Shown here piece by piece: positions 53,693-63,410 of a DNA stretch of 64,000 bases. Numbering within the stretch: position 1 is the stretch's first letter; every line of letters starts with the position of its first letter. Position numbers and translations under genes: made by a program. Under the pieces are notes generated by a model. It worked only from the letters and a program-made list of their open reading frames with translations, ran no database searches and was not told the origin of the DNA. Where the stretch lies: NCBI GenBank assembly GCA_035565775.1, contig DATMRW010000021.1, positions 1-64,000 of the forward strand. The letters are read 5' to 3'. Origin of the DNA: PRO6 sp035565775. GTDB taxonomy: Bacteria; Pseudomonadota; Alphaproteobacteria; Rhizobiales; Xanthobacteraceae.

Positions 53693-53778
53693 TGGTGGGG
53701 AAGGAAGGACTCGAACCTTCGAAGCCATACGGCGGCTGATTTACAGTCAGCTCCCTTTGCCACTCGGGACACTTCCCC
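53693..53778 (-). tRNA. tRNA-Tyr (anticodon GTA)
   Basis: An 86-base class II tRNA on the minus strand: acceptor GGGGAAG/CTTCCCC, anticodon loop CTGTAAA (GTA), a long variable arm, T-arm GGTTCGAGTCC, and encoded CCA. Confidence 0.97.
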
Positions 53779-53987
53779 ATTCGACGCGGTGGAGGCTTTC
53801 CGCTTCCGCAGTGCCGTGACGGCCCTTGATGATGCGTTTGAAAGCGAACCCGGAATGCGTCGTCCGGCTCGGCGCGTTTATGGGCGAACGACCCATGCAA
53901 AGTCAACCGAGTGCCGACAAATTTTCCACGGGTCGAGCCGTTTAGTTGCAAATTGCCAACCGGACGCCGCCGTGACAAAAGCAGGCG

Positions 53988-54797
53988 ATGACAAAACCGC
54001 CCCGAAAACCACCTTTTTCCGCATCGAAGCCCCCATTCCGCGCCGGCGGCCCGCGCCCCGCATGGCGGAATCGCGAGGACAACCGTGACGGCCCGGCGAT
54101 TCTCTATGGCTGGCACACGGTTTCCGCGGCGCTCGCCAACCCCGACCGGCAGTTCAAGAGCCTGACCCTGACCGAGAACGCCGCCCGCCGCCTTGCCGAG
54201 ACCGGGATCGAGACCCGCATTACGCCGGAAATCGTGCGGCCCAGCGAGATCGATCGCAAACTCGGCCCGGATGCGGTGCATCAGGGCCTTTATGCCGAAG
54301 TGGAGCCGCTTCCGGCGCTCGGGCTGGACATGCTGCCGGACGACGGCGTGTTCCTGGTGCTGGATCAGATCACAGACCCCCACAATGTCGGCGCGATTCT
54401 GCGTTCCGCCGCGGCCTTCGCGGTGAAGGCGGTGATCACAACCGCGCGCCACAGCCCCGAGGCGACCGGCGTGCTGGCGAAATCGGCCTCTGGCGCGCTG
54501 GAACTGGTTCCGATGGTGACGGTGCAGAATCTGGCCCGCGCCCTCGCCGCGCTGAACGAGCGCGGCGTGCTCACCGTCGGCCTCGACAGCGCCGGCGCGA
54601 CCGACCTTGCGGCAGCGCCGCTGCGCCGCCCGATGGCGCTGGTGCTGGGAGCTGAGGGCAAGGGCCTGCGCCAGCTCACCCGCGAGACCTGCGCCCTGGT
54701 GGCGCGCCTCGACCTCCCGGGCGACCTCAAGAGCCTCAACGTCTCGAACGCCGCCGCGCTCGCACTTTATATCAGCACGACCCGAACGGCGGCCTGA
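53988..54797 (+). CDS. rlmB: 23S rRNA (guanosine-2'-O)-methyltransferase RlmB
   Basis: A 269-residue SpoU-family methyltransferase that modifies G2251 of 23S rRNA in E. coli numbering. SpoU motif 1 is DQITDPHNVGAILRSAAAF (about 125-143), motif 2 LVLGAEGKGLR (about 219-229) and motif 3 SLNVSNAAALALY (about 250-262); these form the SAM-binding knot. The first 30 residues are basic and unstructured (KPPRKPPF, FRAGGPRPAW), common in alphaproteobacterial RlmB. It is divergent from tRNA-Tyr. Relatives such as TrmH cannot be fully excluded, but the N-terminal substrate domain (AILYGWHTVSAALANP) fits RlmB. Confidence 0.93.
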   Translation: MTKPPRKPPFSASKPPFRAGGPRPAWRNREDNRDGPAILYGWHTVSAALANPDRQFKSLTLTENAARRLAETGIETRITPEIVRPSEIDRKLGPDAVHQGLYAEVEPLPALGLDMLPDDGVFLVLDQITDPHNVGAILRSAAAFAVKAVITTARHSPEATGVLAKSASGALELVPMVTVQNLARALAALNERGVLTVGLDSAGATDLAAAPLRRPMALVLGAEGKGLRQLTRETCALVARLDLPGDLKSLNVSNAAALALYISTTRTAA

Positions 54798-54843
54798 CGC
54801 CAAGGGCGGCGCGGACAAACGCCGCCCTCACCCCCCTGTTAGA

Positions 54844-55410
54844 TTAGCGCATGCGATTCGGGCTGGCCTGCGACGCGCGATAGGCCCCGCGCGGAGCGTG
54901 GGTCGCCCGCGCACGGACCACCCGCGGCGACGAATAGCGCACGCCGTAACGATAGTGGCGCGGCGGATGGCCGTAGCGCACGGGACGATAGGCGCGGTGC
55001 GCCCGCGGCGTCGGCGGGAAATTGTAGCGATAGATCACCGGGCCGCCCCGCGCCGCGATGCCGGGATAGTAGTGGTGATAGGCATTGGCATATGGCCCGC
55101 CGTTGTAGCTGTAGCCGAGGCCGTCGCCATACCAGCCGGAAGGCTCGCCATAATAGCCATAGGGCGCAAAGTTGCCGGGGCCGTTATAGACCGGCCCCTG
55201 GTTCACCCAAAAATACTGCGGCGGCGCGTAATAGCGCGGGACCGGGATTGTCGGCAGACGTTCGACACCGATATAGCGGGCATCGATATAGCCGCCATAG
55301 CCGGGCCCATAGCACGCAGCATGAGGGCCGCAGGCCTGCGCCGAAGCCGGCGCTGCGAAAATGCCGAGCAGCGCCGCGGCCGCCGCCCAGCCTGTAAACA
55401 CCTGACGCAT
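54844..55410 (-). CDS. Exported Tyr/Pro/Gly-rich protein
   Basis: A 188-residue protein with a Sec signal (AAAAALLGIFAAPASAQA, residues 9-26) and a low-complexity mature part very rich in Tyr, Gly, Pro and Arg (PGYGGYIDARY, YGYYGEPSGWYG). No known domain. It follows the gene at 55467 by 56 bases in the same direction, so the two are probably cotranscribed. A structural or surface role is likely, but unproven. Confidence 0.7.
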   Translation of the reverse strand: MRQVFTGWAAAAALLGIFAAPASAQACGPHAACYGPGYGGYIDARYIGVERLPTIPVPRYYAPPQYFWVNQGPVYNGPGNFAPYGYYGEPSGWYGDGLGYSYNGGPYANAYHHYYPGIAARGGPVIYRYNFPPTPRAHRAYRPVRYGHPPRHYRYGVRYSSPRVVRARATHAPRGAYRASQASPNRMR

Positions 55411-55466
55411 GGCAATCTCCCAAACTATTTTGACAACCCGTAACAACTGGCCCCGGCGAAGCCGGA

Positions 55467-55898
55467 TCAATCAATACTTCCCGGAACGCTGCCCGGCGCA
55501 AGAATAACAGTGGGCGGATCGGACGGAACATCCGTCTGCTCGTTCGGCGTCGCCGATTGCACCGACCAGGAGCGGCTGAAGCTCTCCGCCTTTGGCGGCA
55601 GCTTGCGATTTGCGGGCGGCTCGATCTCGTGCCGGCCATAGCCCGGCACCCGGCCCGCGCTCGGATAATAATGGCCGACGGGCCGCGCAAGCGGCGGACG
55701 GCAGCCATAGATCGTCGGCTGAATGTGGACGTTCTTGGCGAGGCCCCAGTCACTCTCGATCACGGCATAGGACGCGTCGCAGCCGTTGATCACCACCGGC
55801 ACGTCCGGGCGATTGGGGATGACGACGGAGAATCCCGCATCGGCAAGGGCCGCTCCCCCGCCGACAATGACGAAAAGTGCCGTAACGAACGCACGCAT
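55467..55898 (-). CDS. Small exported protein
   Basis: A 143-residue protein with a signal peptide (AFVTALFVIVGGGAALADAG, residues 3-22), the conserved-looking segment SVVIPNRPDVPVVINGCDAS after it, and a Pro-rich C-terminus. Two Cys (GCDAS and YGCRP) could form a disulphide. No recognised domain. First gene of a probable pair with 54844-55410. Confidence 0.7.
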   Translation of the reverse strand: MRAFVTALFVIVGGGAALADAGFSVVIPNRPDVPVVINGCDASYAVIESDWGLAKNVHIQPTIYGCRPPLARPVGHYYPSAGRVPGYGRHEIEPPANRKLPPKAESFSRSWSVQSATPNEQTDVPSDPPTVILAPGSVPGSID

Positions 55899-56292
55899 GA
55901 CTTTGACCTCTGTTGCGGCGCCAGAATAATCAATGCCGCTCCGGCGAGGGTTAAGACGATGGCGCGATCTGCCGGTAAGCCTAACGGAAAACATCGTCGA
56001 CCCGGCAATTGCGCGGGGCCATGCTATCGTTTCGTTAAGCTCATGCGCCGCGTGCCGCGGACCTGACGCCATGTGCAACTGGCAACGGCCGCCGCGCCCG
56101 GCCGCGCCATGATGATCCTCATCGCGGCTAGCTTGTAGCCGACGCTACGACGGACAGCCCCGATGATGGTCACCGACGCGGAGGGAAATGCACGTTCGCG
56201 AGGGGCGTTCGCAATCGGGCGGCCATGATCTCCGCAGGCCGCATGGGCGCGATTGAGTGGGGTGAAGGAGACCGGAAGGGCAAGGCTGAAAG
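55899..56292. other. Intergenic region
   Basis: A 394-base stretch with no supported gene; it should hold the promoter of the exported pair near 55930-56010. No RNA seen. Confidence 0.4.
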
Positions 56293-56367
56293 TGGTGCCG
56301 GCTGAGGGGATTGAACCCCCGACCTTCGGTTTACAAAACCGCTGCTCTACCGCTGAGCTAAGCCGGC
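56293..56367 (-). tRNA. tRNA-Thr (anticodon TGT)
   Basis: A 75-base tRNA on the minus strand: acceptor GCCGGCT/AGCCGGC, D-arm GCTCAGCGGTAGAGC, anticodon loop TTTGTAA (TGT, Thr), T-arm GGTTCAATCC, encoded CCA. Confidence 0.97.
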
Positions 56368-56985
56368 CAACCAATTGAAATGGCAGACGATCTGATTGGC
56401 GAGAGGTACGGTTATCCATCTTCCGCCCGATCAGCTTCGTGCGCCTGTTTATGGCAGCTTGTGGGGCGGCGTCAACTCGGGCAGCAACGCATTAGCATCG
56501 TCGCATCGAACATAGCTTTGCTGGCGGGCAAAACCACCAGTCGGTAAGCGCGCTGGCTTGCTCGTGGCAACATTGTGATGGGTCTGTTCCATTCCAACGT
56601 TCATCGGGAGAATCTTCTGACGCCTCCCAGACCTTGGTCGCGATGGCTAGGAGCCAAGGAGCATGGCTCCGCCGCCATCGCGCGAAGTGGAGCACACGGC
56701 GCCGGCCCGCAAAGCGCAATCGCCTCATCAATGCCGGAAAAGGGCATGCAACGGCAGGGCTGCGATGAACTCGGCCGGCGGTAACGATGGGAGACAGGGC
56801 TCAGCGCCCGGCGGAACGGGAAACCAAAACGAAACCTACGCGACCGTGAGGCGATAAGCTGGGTCAAACCGAGATGAACAGCGCGGCCGCAATCAGAAAA
56901 GCGAAAAGCACATCGCCGCTCAGCGCACGAAGACTGCGACAGTGAGCCGCGCGCAGAAAGCACAGCCCGTCCGCGTGGAACGGCC
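56368..56985. other. Intergenic region
   Basis: A 618-base stretch without a supported gene. A short inverted repeat (GAGCC/GGCTC types, 56645-56680) is present. Several open frames exist but none has a ribosome site or recognisable protein. Confidence 0.4.
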
Positions 56986-59319
56986 TCAGACCGTCCGGAA
57001 GACGACATCTCCTTCCGCGAGCAGCTCGTGCACGCCCGCAAGCTTGATCAACGTATCGCCGCTGCCGAGCTCCCGCTCATCATCGTTGATGAAGACGAAT
57101 GTCGCTCCTTCAAACGAAAACTGTGCTGCCGCGCGCTGGCCGATCTTTTCCGCCACCGCAGTCAAAATATCTTTGAGGCCGCAGCCCTTCAGCGTGTCCA
57201 CCACGGCGTTGATCGTCGCCTGATCGAAGAAGCCGGTGAAGCCGAAATCCGAAAGGTCGATGCGGTCGCTTTCGTCCGGTCGAAAATCCAAAACCGTGAT
57301 GAGATTGTCCTCGATGTCGCCCTCATCGTCAGACAAGAGGTTGCCGCCCTTGACGATCTTCAGCGTGTCGGCGCCCTCGCCAAGGGTCACCCAGATCATC
57401 AGATTATTCCCCTGCTCGCCGTTGCTGTAATCGAGGGTGATTACATCATCGCCCCCGCCAGCGTCGATCTGCAGTAACCCGCTACGCACGACCTTCGCCG
57501 CGACCTCGATGCTATCGTCGCCGATGCCCGTCAATATTTTTCTCAGTGCAAGATCGCTTCCAGCCAGCGATGTCTGAATACCCTCGTCGGAGCCGCTTGC
57601 GTCAATCTCCTCGATCTTTGCGACTCCGGGGCCGGCGAGGTCGATACTGGTGGCGCCGGCGAGAAACAATGAGAGCTTACTGATACGCTCAAGGGTCTGA
57701 TCAAACTGCAGCTTCAAAACCGCAAGATCGTTTTCGCTCGCCGGGCGCAGCGAGCCTGTGACGTTCAATTCGCTGACATAAGGGCCAGCGATCGTGAGCC
57801 CGGCTCCCGGTTGGTTGGCAGCACCTGACGTTGCGTTGTCGAACCTGATATTCGCAAAGCCGCCGGAAAATGCGACCGTCGCATTGCTCGCATCGACATC
57901 GCGAAAGCCGACGATCTCGCTGTTGCCGACGCCGTGCACGTCAACCGCATGGCCGCTTTGCCAAAGCTCCCGGTAGTTCTCGATGTATTCGGTTTCGATT
58001 GCACCGGACACGTCGGCGGCATTCATGAAGTTGACGATGTCGATATTTCGTATCGCCCCTGCCGGCAACAGATTCTTACCGTGTGCGTGGATGTTGATCT
58101 CACTTCCCGAGCCGCCATCACCGTCGATACTGTCGCCCTCGTTCAAGGTCGGCGCATCGCCCCCGAGAACGGCCTCAATCCTCAACGGCCGATCCACCCA
58201 CAAAATTTCGTCAACGCCCGGGGTCAGGGTCCGCTCGTCGAACCCCGATTGCGCGCCGCTGTCGTTATGGCCGTTGTCGTCATCCCCCTTTTCAGTTTTA
58301 TTTTCGTGTTCATCTTCCTCTTCGTCGCCGCCGCCTGTCCCGGCGCCGTCTCCTTCTCCCTCTCCTTCCCCTTCTTTTCCTTCCCCTTCTTTTCCTTCCC
58401 CTTCTTTTCCTTCTCCGTCTCCCCCTCCGTCCTCCTCCTCGTCGCTCCCATCGCCCCCTATTACTACTTCATCTTCATCTTCATCTTCATCTTCATCTTC
58501 ATCTTCGTCTTCGTCTTCGTCCTCACCTTCCTCTTCGTTGCTCCCGCCACCCCCTATACCAACCTCATTTTCGTTTTCCTCTTCATCTTCTTCGTCGCCA
58601 TCCCCGCCGTCCTGCGCGCCCGGCTCTACATTGCCATCGACGCTGCCAGGCTCCGTCGATTCGTCTGTCTCTTCAAAAAGGCCACCCGGGGCATTCCCGT
58701 CTTCATCGCCCAAGGCGGGATTCACGATCTCTCTGACAAAGGCATCAATCGAGCGTAAGGCCGTCTCAACGCTCGCAAAATCCGACGTCACCGCGGAAAC
58801 TGAAGCTCTCGACGCATCGATGAGATTGGCGTCCAACACCGCCCTGCCATGCTCATCGATATGATTGCCGGCGATTCCGGCGGCTTGAAGCAGCGCCATG
58901 AAGTGCGACGCAGCTTCGATCTTGTTCTCGATGCAGGCAATGTCTGCGGCACTTCCCTGCTCGCCATATGCACCGGAAATGATATCCAGGATCAGTCTGC
59001 CGATGGCATCGGGCCGGCCATCCATCGCCTCAAATTGCTCGATCCAGTATTGCGCCCCGGCTGCATCAGGTTCACGCCCAAACACGTTGCGGTAGATCGC
59101 TGCAATGAAGGCGGCCGCGTTGCCATTGGCCGGATCATCGAGGAACGCGTATTCGGCCTTTGCTTCGGGCTGGAGCATGAACGCCGCGGCGACGCTCTCC
59201 CAGGGCGTCCCGCTCTCCAATTGTCCGAGCCAGTAGCTGACACCGGCCGGCTCTCCTGCGCGGCCGAAATACCCGATGTACAGTGCCTGAACTTTCGCCT
59301 GAAGCTGATCCAGAGCCAT
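56986..59319 (-). CDS. DUF4214 surface protein with acidic repeat linker, S-layer/bluetail-like C-terminus
   Basis: A 777-residue protein without signal peptide. Residues 1-100 hold two DUF4214-like units (YIGYFGRAGEPAGVSYWLG; YRNVFGREPDAAGAQYWI). Residues about 210-365 are an extremely acidic low-complexity linker (Glu-Asp, Gly-Glu-Gly-Lys-Glu repeats). The C-terminal 400 residues are a beta-solenoid-like region with GGGDDVITLDY and GEGADTLKIV (calcium-binding-repeat-like) and a closing FSFEGATFVFINDDERELG, as in bluetail/S-layer-like surface proteins. Export by a type I system encoded elsewhere is likely. Start chosen at 59319, with GAGGAGG six bases upstream. Confidence 0.88.
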   Translation of the reverse strand: MALDQLQAKVQALYIGYFGRAGEPAGVSYWLGQLESGTPWESVAAAFMLQPEAKAEYAFLDDPANGNAAAFIAAIYRNVFGREPDAAGAQYWIEQFEAMDGRPDAIGRLILDIISGAYGEQGSAADIACIENKIEAASHFMALLQAAGIAGNHIDEHGRAVLDANLIDASRASVSAVTSDFASVETALRSIDAFVREIVNPALGDEDGNAPGGLFEETDESTEPGSVDGNVEPGAQDGGDGDEEDEEENENEVGIGGGGSNEEEGEDEDEDEDEDEDEDEDEDEVVIGGDGSDEEEDGGGDGEGKEGEGKEGEGKEGEGEGEGDGAGTGGGDEEEDEHENKTEKGDDDNGHNDSGAQSGFDERTLTPGVDEILWVDRPLRIEAVLGGDAPTLNEGDSIDGDGGSGSEINIHAHGKNLLPAGAIRNIDIVNFMNAADVSGAIETEYIENYRELWQSGHAVDVHGVGNSEIVGFRDVDASNATVAFSGGFANIRFDNATSGAANQPGAGLTIAGPYVSELNVTGSLRPASENDLAVLKLQFDQTLERISKLSLFLAGATSIDLAGPGVAKIEEIDASGSDEGIQTSLAGSDLALRKILTGIGDDSIEVAAKVVRSGLLQIDAGGGDDVITLDYSNGEQGNNLMIWVTLGEGADTLKIVKGGNLLSDDEGDIEDNLITVLDFRPDESDRIDLSDFGFTGFFDQATINAVVDTLKGCGLKDILTAVAEKIGQRAAAQFSFEGATFVFINDDERELGSGDTLIKLAGVHELLAEGDVVFRTV
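58364..58408. repeat. Three tandem 15-bp units in DUF4214 gene linker
   Basis: CCTTCCCCTTCTTTT repeated three times without change (plus-strand view), coding GKEGE-type repeats. Perfect tandem units of this kind can change copy number by slippage without breaking the frame. Confidence 0.85.
58468..58521. repeat. Hexanucleotide repeat (TTCATC)6(TTCGTC)3 in DUF4214 gene
   Basis: Six TTCATC units followed by three TTCGTC units, coding an alternating Asp-Glu run on the minus strand. Length change in multiples of six keeps the frame. Confidence 0.85.
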
Positions 59320-59839
59320 CGCGGCCTCCTCAAAATGCTTTTGGCAGTTCATTCACAAAAGAATTTTTAGGAATTTTTTAACTTTACTTTTGTGTTGACT
59401 TGCAACAAGGCGCAGAAATCGATTCGCACCGAACTGCGACGGAGAGGCGAGCGGCAAACTGGATGCGGCTACCGCCGAGCGGTATTGAAACGCCGATTTT
59501 GCCCAAAAATTTATCTGTGGACATTTCAGGCCGGGCGAACCGGCAAAGCGCAAACGGTATTCCGATCATGCATTCGGTGCTCGGCCGGATAGCTATGGCA
59601 GCGACACGCGGCAACTCCCTCGCGCACGGCGTCACCAATGGTTACAGCCTCGGGTTCTTTTGCTGTGGGATAAATCCGCGGCTGCGCGCGATGCAGTGCG
59701 GGCAATCAACCGCGCGAAGAACATGCAAGAGCGGCCGCAACTGCTTGCGCCTGCCGACTGAGGTTTTTGCAGAAGGCGGGCTCAGAAACAGCACGCTGCC
59801 CGCTTTGGGCTGCGTTTGAGCTCAGCGTTTCATTGCATG
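59320..59839. other. Intergenic region
   Basis: A 520-base stretch without a convincing gene. It includes an AT-rich part at 59355-59395 that is probably the promoter of the DUF4214 gene. Confidence 0.4.
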
Positions 59840-59947
59840 TCAGAAGAACGCGACGGCGAGCAATGTGGTCATGAGTGCAGTGAGACCAAGCACCGTCACT
59901 CCCAGAAACGCTGCACCAAGCGTTGGCGTTTTGTGATGGGCACGCAT
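59840..59947 (-). CDS. 35-residue small membrane protein
   Basis: MRAHHKTPTLGAAFL begins a 35-residue ORF whose remainder is one hydrophobic helix (GVTVLGLTALMTTLLAVAFF). A strong GGAGGG site lies seven bases before the ATG. The N-terminus is positive (Arg, His, His, Lys), so the N-in orientation is expected. Function unknown. Confidence 0.5.
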   Translation of the reverse strand: MRAHHKTPTLGAAFLGVTVLGLTALMTTLLAVAFF

Positions 59948-60767
59948 ACGCAATTCCCTCCGCAAACAACACCGGCCGAGGACGATCGGATTGAGTAAGA
60001 TGCGAACGAAATTCTTAACAATCCGGCAACGTCCTGAGCGGCCAGTGCCGCCTGCTCCGCTTGCGACTTGAGACATCGCGAACCTTCACGCCCGCTCGGA
60101 GTAGTCTCCGATACGTTGCTAGGTCCCAATGACCCCGAACGGTTCTCTGCCAGAAATGAGCGCGGATATTTGCTCCGCCGCGATAGGCCGGCAGTCAGAG
60201 ATAGCTATACAGACACACCAGATTGGCGAGGCAAGCTATCGTCAGCGCAGCCGACAATGTCAGGCCGAGACCGGGATAACGCCGTGCGTCTGAGTTGGAT
60301 CCTCGAATCGTGCGTTCCATAGGTGTATTTGAGCGAAGCTTTTTGGTGCGGTCACTCAATTTGTTTTTCTCGCGCTGTCTTGCGACTCCGCGAGATTTCG
60401 AGTCCGGCGCCTCCGATTCTCATCAAGCAGTTTTGATCAAACCGATTCCTCCACGCCCGCGCTTCCCTACGCTTCCGGAGGCATGAAGAGGATTCGTTCG
60501 CGCATTGCAGTCACGCCGCGGTGAACTTCACCGCAGCAAGCTTCGACCACCCACTTTCAATGGGCTCTTTACTTCATCCTCTCCAGCACGGCGTGAGCAT
60601 TTGCGGGAAGAGCATTGGCAATGCTTCGATTCGAGGTGCCGCCGCGCCGGTGACGACACCTTGAGCCGTCGCAGATCTGCAACGCCCGCCCGGCAAATGG
60701 CCTCTGCCCGCCTTTCCGCGCGCCCAAGCATTGACAACAATACGGCCGGGCGGTTGATTGCCGCCGA
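59948..60767. other. Long intergenic region upstream of cobalamin riboswitch
   Basis: An 820-base stretch without a supported gene. The promoter for the riboswitch transcript should be near its right end. Open frames here lack ribosome sites and recognisable protein. Confidence 0.4.
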
Positions 60768-60950
60768 GGCCCAGGTGCCGGCGCGAGCCGGCGAATAGGG
60801 AATCCGGTGAGGCCAGCCTTGATCGGCAGGGCCAATACCGGAGCTGCCCCCGCAACTGTAAGCGGTAAGCCGTTGTCCACAATGCCACTGAGCGAATGCT
60901 CGGGAAGGCGGGCAACAGCGATGACCCGCAAGCCAGGAGACCTGCCTGAG
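60768..60950 (+). ncRNA. Cobalamin (AdoCbl) riboswitch
   Basis: The B12 box AGCCAGGAGACCTGCC is at 60931-60946. Upstream are the conserved elements of the class in order: GGTGCCGGCGCGAGCCGGC near 60772, GGGAATCCGGTG near 60797, GAGCTGCCCCCGCAACTGTA near 60840. It lies in the leader of a BtuB-like receptor gene, the usual target: binding of adenosylcobalamin lowers expression. Confidence 0.95.
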
Positions 60951-61154
60951 CCAGTCATCCTTCCTGCGCGCGGGGTTGCGTGCATGGGGCGGGTCTATCC
61001 GCAGCGGTGACTAGTGCAACCCTTGCGGAAGACCGGCCGATGGCTCGTTTCCACTGGCGTGAACACACCAACCGGCGGCGCGGCAGCGCTCCTGAAGGCA
61101 TGCCTGTGTCGCGGTCCAGCGTCCGTCTCCGTCTGACTGTCTCGGAGAACGACG

Positions 61155-63236
61155 ATGCGTAACTACCTATCCGGATTTGCCCGGCCAATGACGCTGGCCG
61201 CGGCGCTCGGCGCGACGACCGCGCTGGTGGCTCCTGCCGCTGCGCAGCAGGGCGACGTGCTGCCGACGATCAACGTCAACGCCACCCGCCTGATCAACGA
61301 CAATATCGTGGGCGCATCCACCAGCGTCATCACCGCGGAGGAAATCAACCGCGCATCGAATCTCACCCTGCAGGAGATCATTGCGCGCGTGCCTGGCGCG
61401 CAACTTCAAAATTTCTACGGCGGCGTGAGCGGCATCGCCACGACGGTTGATCTGCGCGGCTTCGGCGCCTTCGCCGCCGCCAACACGCTGGTGCTGATCA
61501 ACGGTCGCCGCATCAACGACATCGACCTCGCCGGCGTCGATTTCACCACGGTGCCGCGCGATTCCATCGAGCGGATCGAGGTGACCCGCGGCAACAGCGG
61601 CGCCGTGCTGTACGGCGATAACGCGGTCGGCGGCGTCATCAACATCATCACCAAAACCGGCGCGGCGACAGGCAAGCCGGTGTCCGCCCGCGCTGAAGCC
61701 GGCGTCGGCTCGTTCAACACGCGCGAAGGCAGCATATCGCTGACCACCCAGTCCGGCCCGTGGTCGACCGCCGTGTTCGCCAACAGCCTGACGACGGACG
61801 GCTATCGCGAGAACAACAAGCAGACCCAGCGCAACGCAGTCGGCGAAATCCGCTATATCGGCCCGCAGTTCTCGGCCTTCCTCAACCTGTCCGCGGACGA
61901 TCAGCACCTCGGCCTGCCCGGCGCTCGCTATGTCAATCCGGCGCTCGGCATCAACGAACTTGTCACGGATCCCCGCGGTGCGACGACGCCGCGCGACTAC
62001 GCCGACAAGCAGGGCCTGAATGCCACAGCGGGCTTCACCTATCGCCTGTCCGACACGGTCGACCTGATCGTCGACGGCGGCGTGCGCAGCAAGAAGCAGC
62101 AGGGAGCGTTCTTCAGCCCGTTCGCCGAGGCTTATGTCGACAGCGCGCTGCAGACCTGGTCGGTGACGCCTCGCCTCGACATCAGGTCGGACGCCTTCGG
62201 CCTGCGCTCGCGGATTCTGACCGGCCTCGACTATTACGACGCGGCCTACGATCAGACCCGGAGCCAGTTCCGCAACAGTGCGCCGATTCACATCTACAAC
62301 CTGTCGCAGCGCAGCTTTGCCACCTACTGGCAGCAGACGTTGGGCCTGTCCCCGGCCACCGACTTCTCCTACGGCGGCCGCTGGCAGCTCACCAGCCTGA
62401 GCGCCCGCGACAAGTTCAATCCGCTTGCGCCGGGCGCCTATGATGCCGAGCACACCCCACTCGACACCTCCGAGAACAACTACGCGCTGCATATCGGCCT
62501 CGACCATCGCATCAACGGCAACGTCGCGGTGTTCGCCCGCGCGGCCCGCGCCTTCCGCACGCCGAACGTCGATGAGCGGCTCGCCACCGGCCCCGGCTTT
62601 GACATCAACTTCAATCCGATCCCGCAGACCTTTGCGCTGAAGACCCAGACTTCGTTCGATGTCGAGGGCGGCGTGCGGCTCGCCTACGGCCCGCTCAACG
62701 TCCAGTCGAGCCTGTACTACATGGAGCTGACCAACGAGATCCATTTCGACCCGGTCAACTTCTACAACTACAATCTCGACCCCACCCGCCGCTACGGCAG
62801 CGAGACGAGCGCGAGCTTCCGCATCAACGACGACTTCCTGCTGAAGGGCAGCATCGCCTATACCCGCGCGCAATTCCGCGAGGGACAGTTTGCCGGCAAC
62901 GACGTGCCGCTGGTGTCGCGCCTAACCGGAAGCGCGGGCTTCTCGTGGAACATCATGCAGAAGCAGCTGGTGCTCGACGCCACCGCCCGCTTCTGGAGCG
63001 CGCGCTACATGGACAACGATCAGGCCAACAAGCAGGGCAAGATTCCGGCCAATGCGACCGTGGACCTGAAGCTTGGCGGCGAAATCGATCGGTTCTTCTG
63101 GTCGGTTAGCGTCAATAACCTCTTCAACACCGCCTACTACGACTACGCGGTGGCCAGCGCCTATACCCCCGGCGCCTTCAACGCCTACCCGCTTCCGGGC
63201 CGCACCTACCTCCTGAAGGCCGGCTTCAAGCTTTGA
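61155..63236 (+). CDS. TonB-dependent receptor, BtuB-like (cobalamin uptake)
   Basis: A 693-residue outer-membrane receptor. A signal peptide ends near PAAAQQG (about residue 31), a TonB-box-like PTINVNATRL follows (about 36-45), then the plug domain (QEIIARVPGAQLQNFYGG, NTLVLINGRRINDIDL, NSGAVLYGDNAVGGVINIIT) and a beta-barrel ending with Phe-x-Leu (KAGFKL). A GGAG site precedes the ATG. Because a cobalamin riboswitch controls it, uptake of vitamin B12 or a corrinoid is the likely role. The partner BtuCDF genes are not in the window. Confidence 0.93.
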   Translation: MRNYLSGFARPMTLAAALGATTALVAPAAAQQGDVLPTINVNATRLINDNIVGASTSVITAEEINRASNLTLQEIIARVPGAQLQNFYGGVSGIATTVDLRGFGAFAAANTLVLINGRRINDIDLAGVDFTTVPRDSIERIEVTRGNSGAVLYGDNAVGGVINIITKTGAATGKPVSARAEAGVGSFNTREGSISLTTQSGPWSTAVFANSLTTDGYRENNKQTQRNAVGEIRYIGPQFSAFLNLSADDQHLGLPGARYVNPALGINELVTDPRGATTPRDYADKQGLNATAGFTYRLSDTVDLIVDGGVRSKKQQGAFFSPFAEAYVDSALQTWSVTPRLDIRSDAFGLRSRILTGLDYYDAAYDQTRSQFRNSAPIHIYNLSQRSFATYWQQTLGLSPATDFSYGGRWQLTSLSARDKFNPLAPGAYDAEHTPLDTSENNYALHIGLDHRINGNVAVFARAARAFRTPNVDERLATGPGFDINFNPIPQTFALKTQTSFDVEGGVRLAYGPLNVQSSLYYMELTNEIHFDPVNFYNYNLDPTRRYGSETSASFRINDDFLLKGSIAYTRAQFREGQFAGNDVPLVSRLTGSAGFSWNIMQKQLVLDATARFWSARYMDNDQANKQGKIPANATVDLKLGGEIDRFFWSVSVNNLFNTAYYDYAVASAYTPGAFNAYPLPGRTYLLKAGFKL

Positions 63237-63245
63237 GATCAGCCA

Positions 63246-63279
63246 GCGTGCCTGGCGGCGCCGTCGTCGCCGGGCACGC
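63246..63279 (+). terminator. Hairpin after the receptor gene
   Basis: GCGTGCCTGGCG (63246-63257) pairs with 63268-63279 with one G-T pair, ten bases after the stop codon. It is followed by a short T stretch only, so a Rho-independent terminator is probable but weak. Confidence 0.6.
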
Positions 63280-63410
63280 CACTTTCGACGGCCTCCCGAT
63301 ACCTTTTGGCCGTCGCTCCTACGCGCCGGGCTGCCTGCCCCCTGAAATTTGGCCGCTCGCGCAGTCTGCGTGATTGCCCCCTCGTGATTTCCCAGTATGT
63401 AATGACCCCA

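Noticed and set aside
56601..57041. 146-codon minus-strand open frame overlapping the end of the DUF4214 gene
   Set aside because: Cys/Arg/Ser-rich translation typical of non-coding high-GC DNA; no support.
57983..58864. Ser/Pro-rich open frame antisense to the DUF4214 gene
   Set aside because: Its sequence follows directly from the acidic repeats on the other strand; there is no Shine-Dalgarno or conserved domain.
59400..59819. 139-codon open frame after the DUF4214 gene
   Set aside because: No Shine-Dalgarno and an irregular composition; no domain seen.
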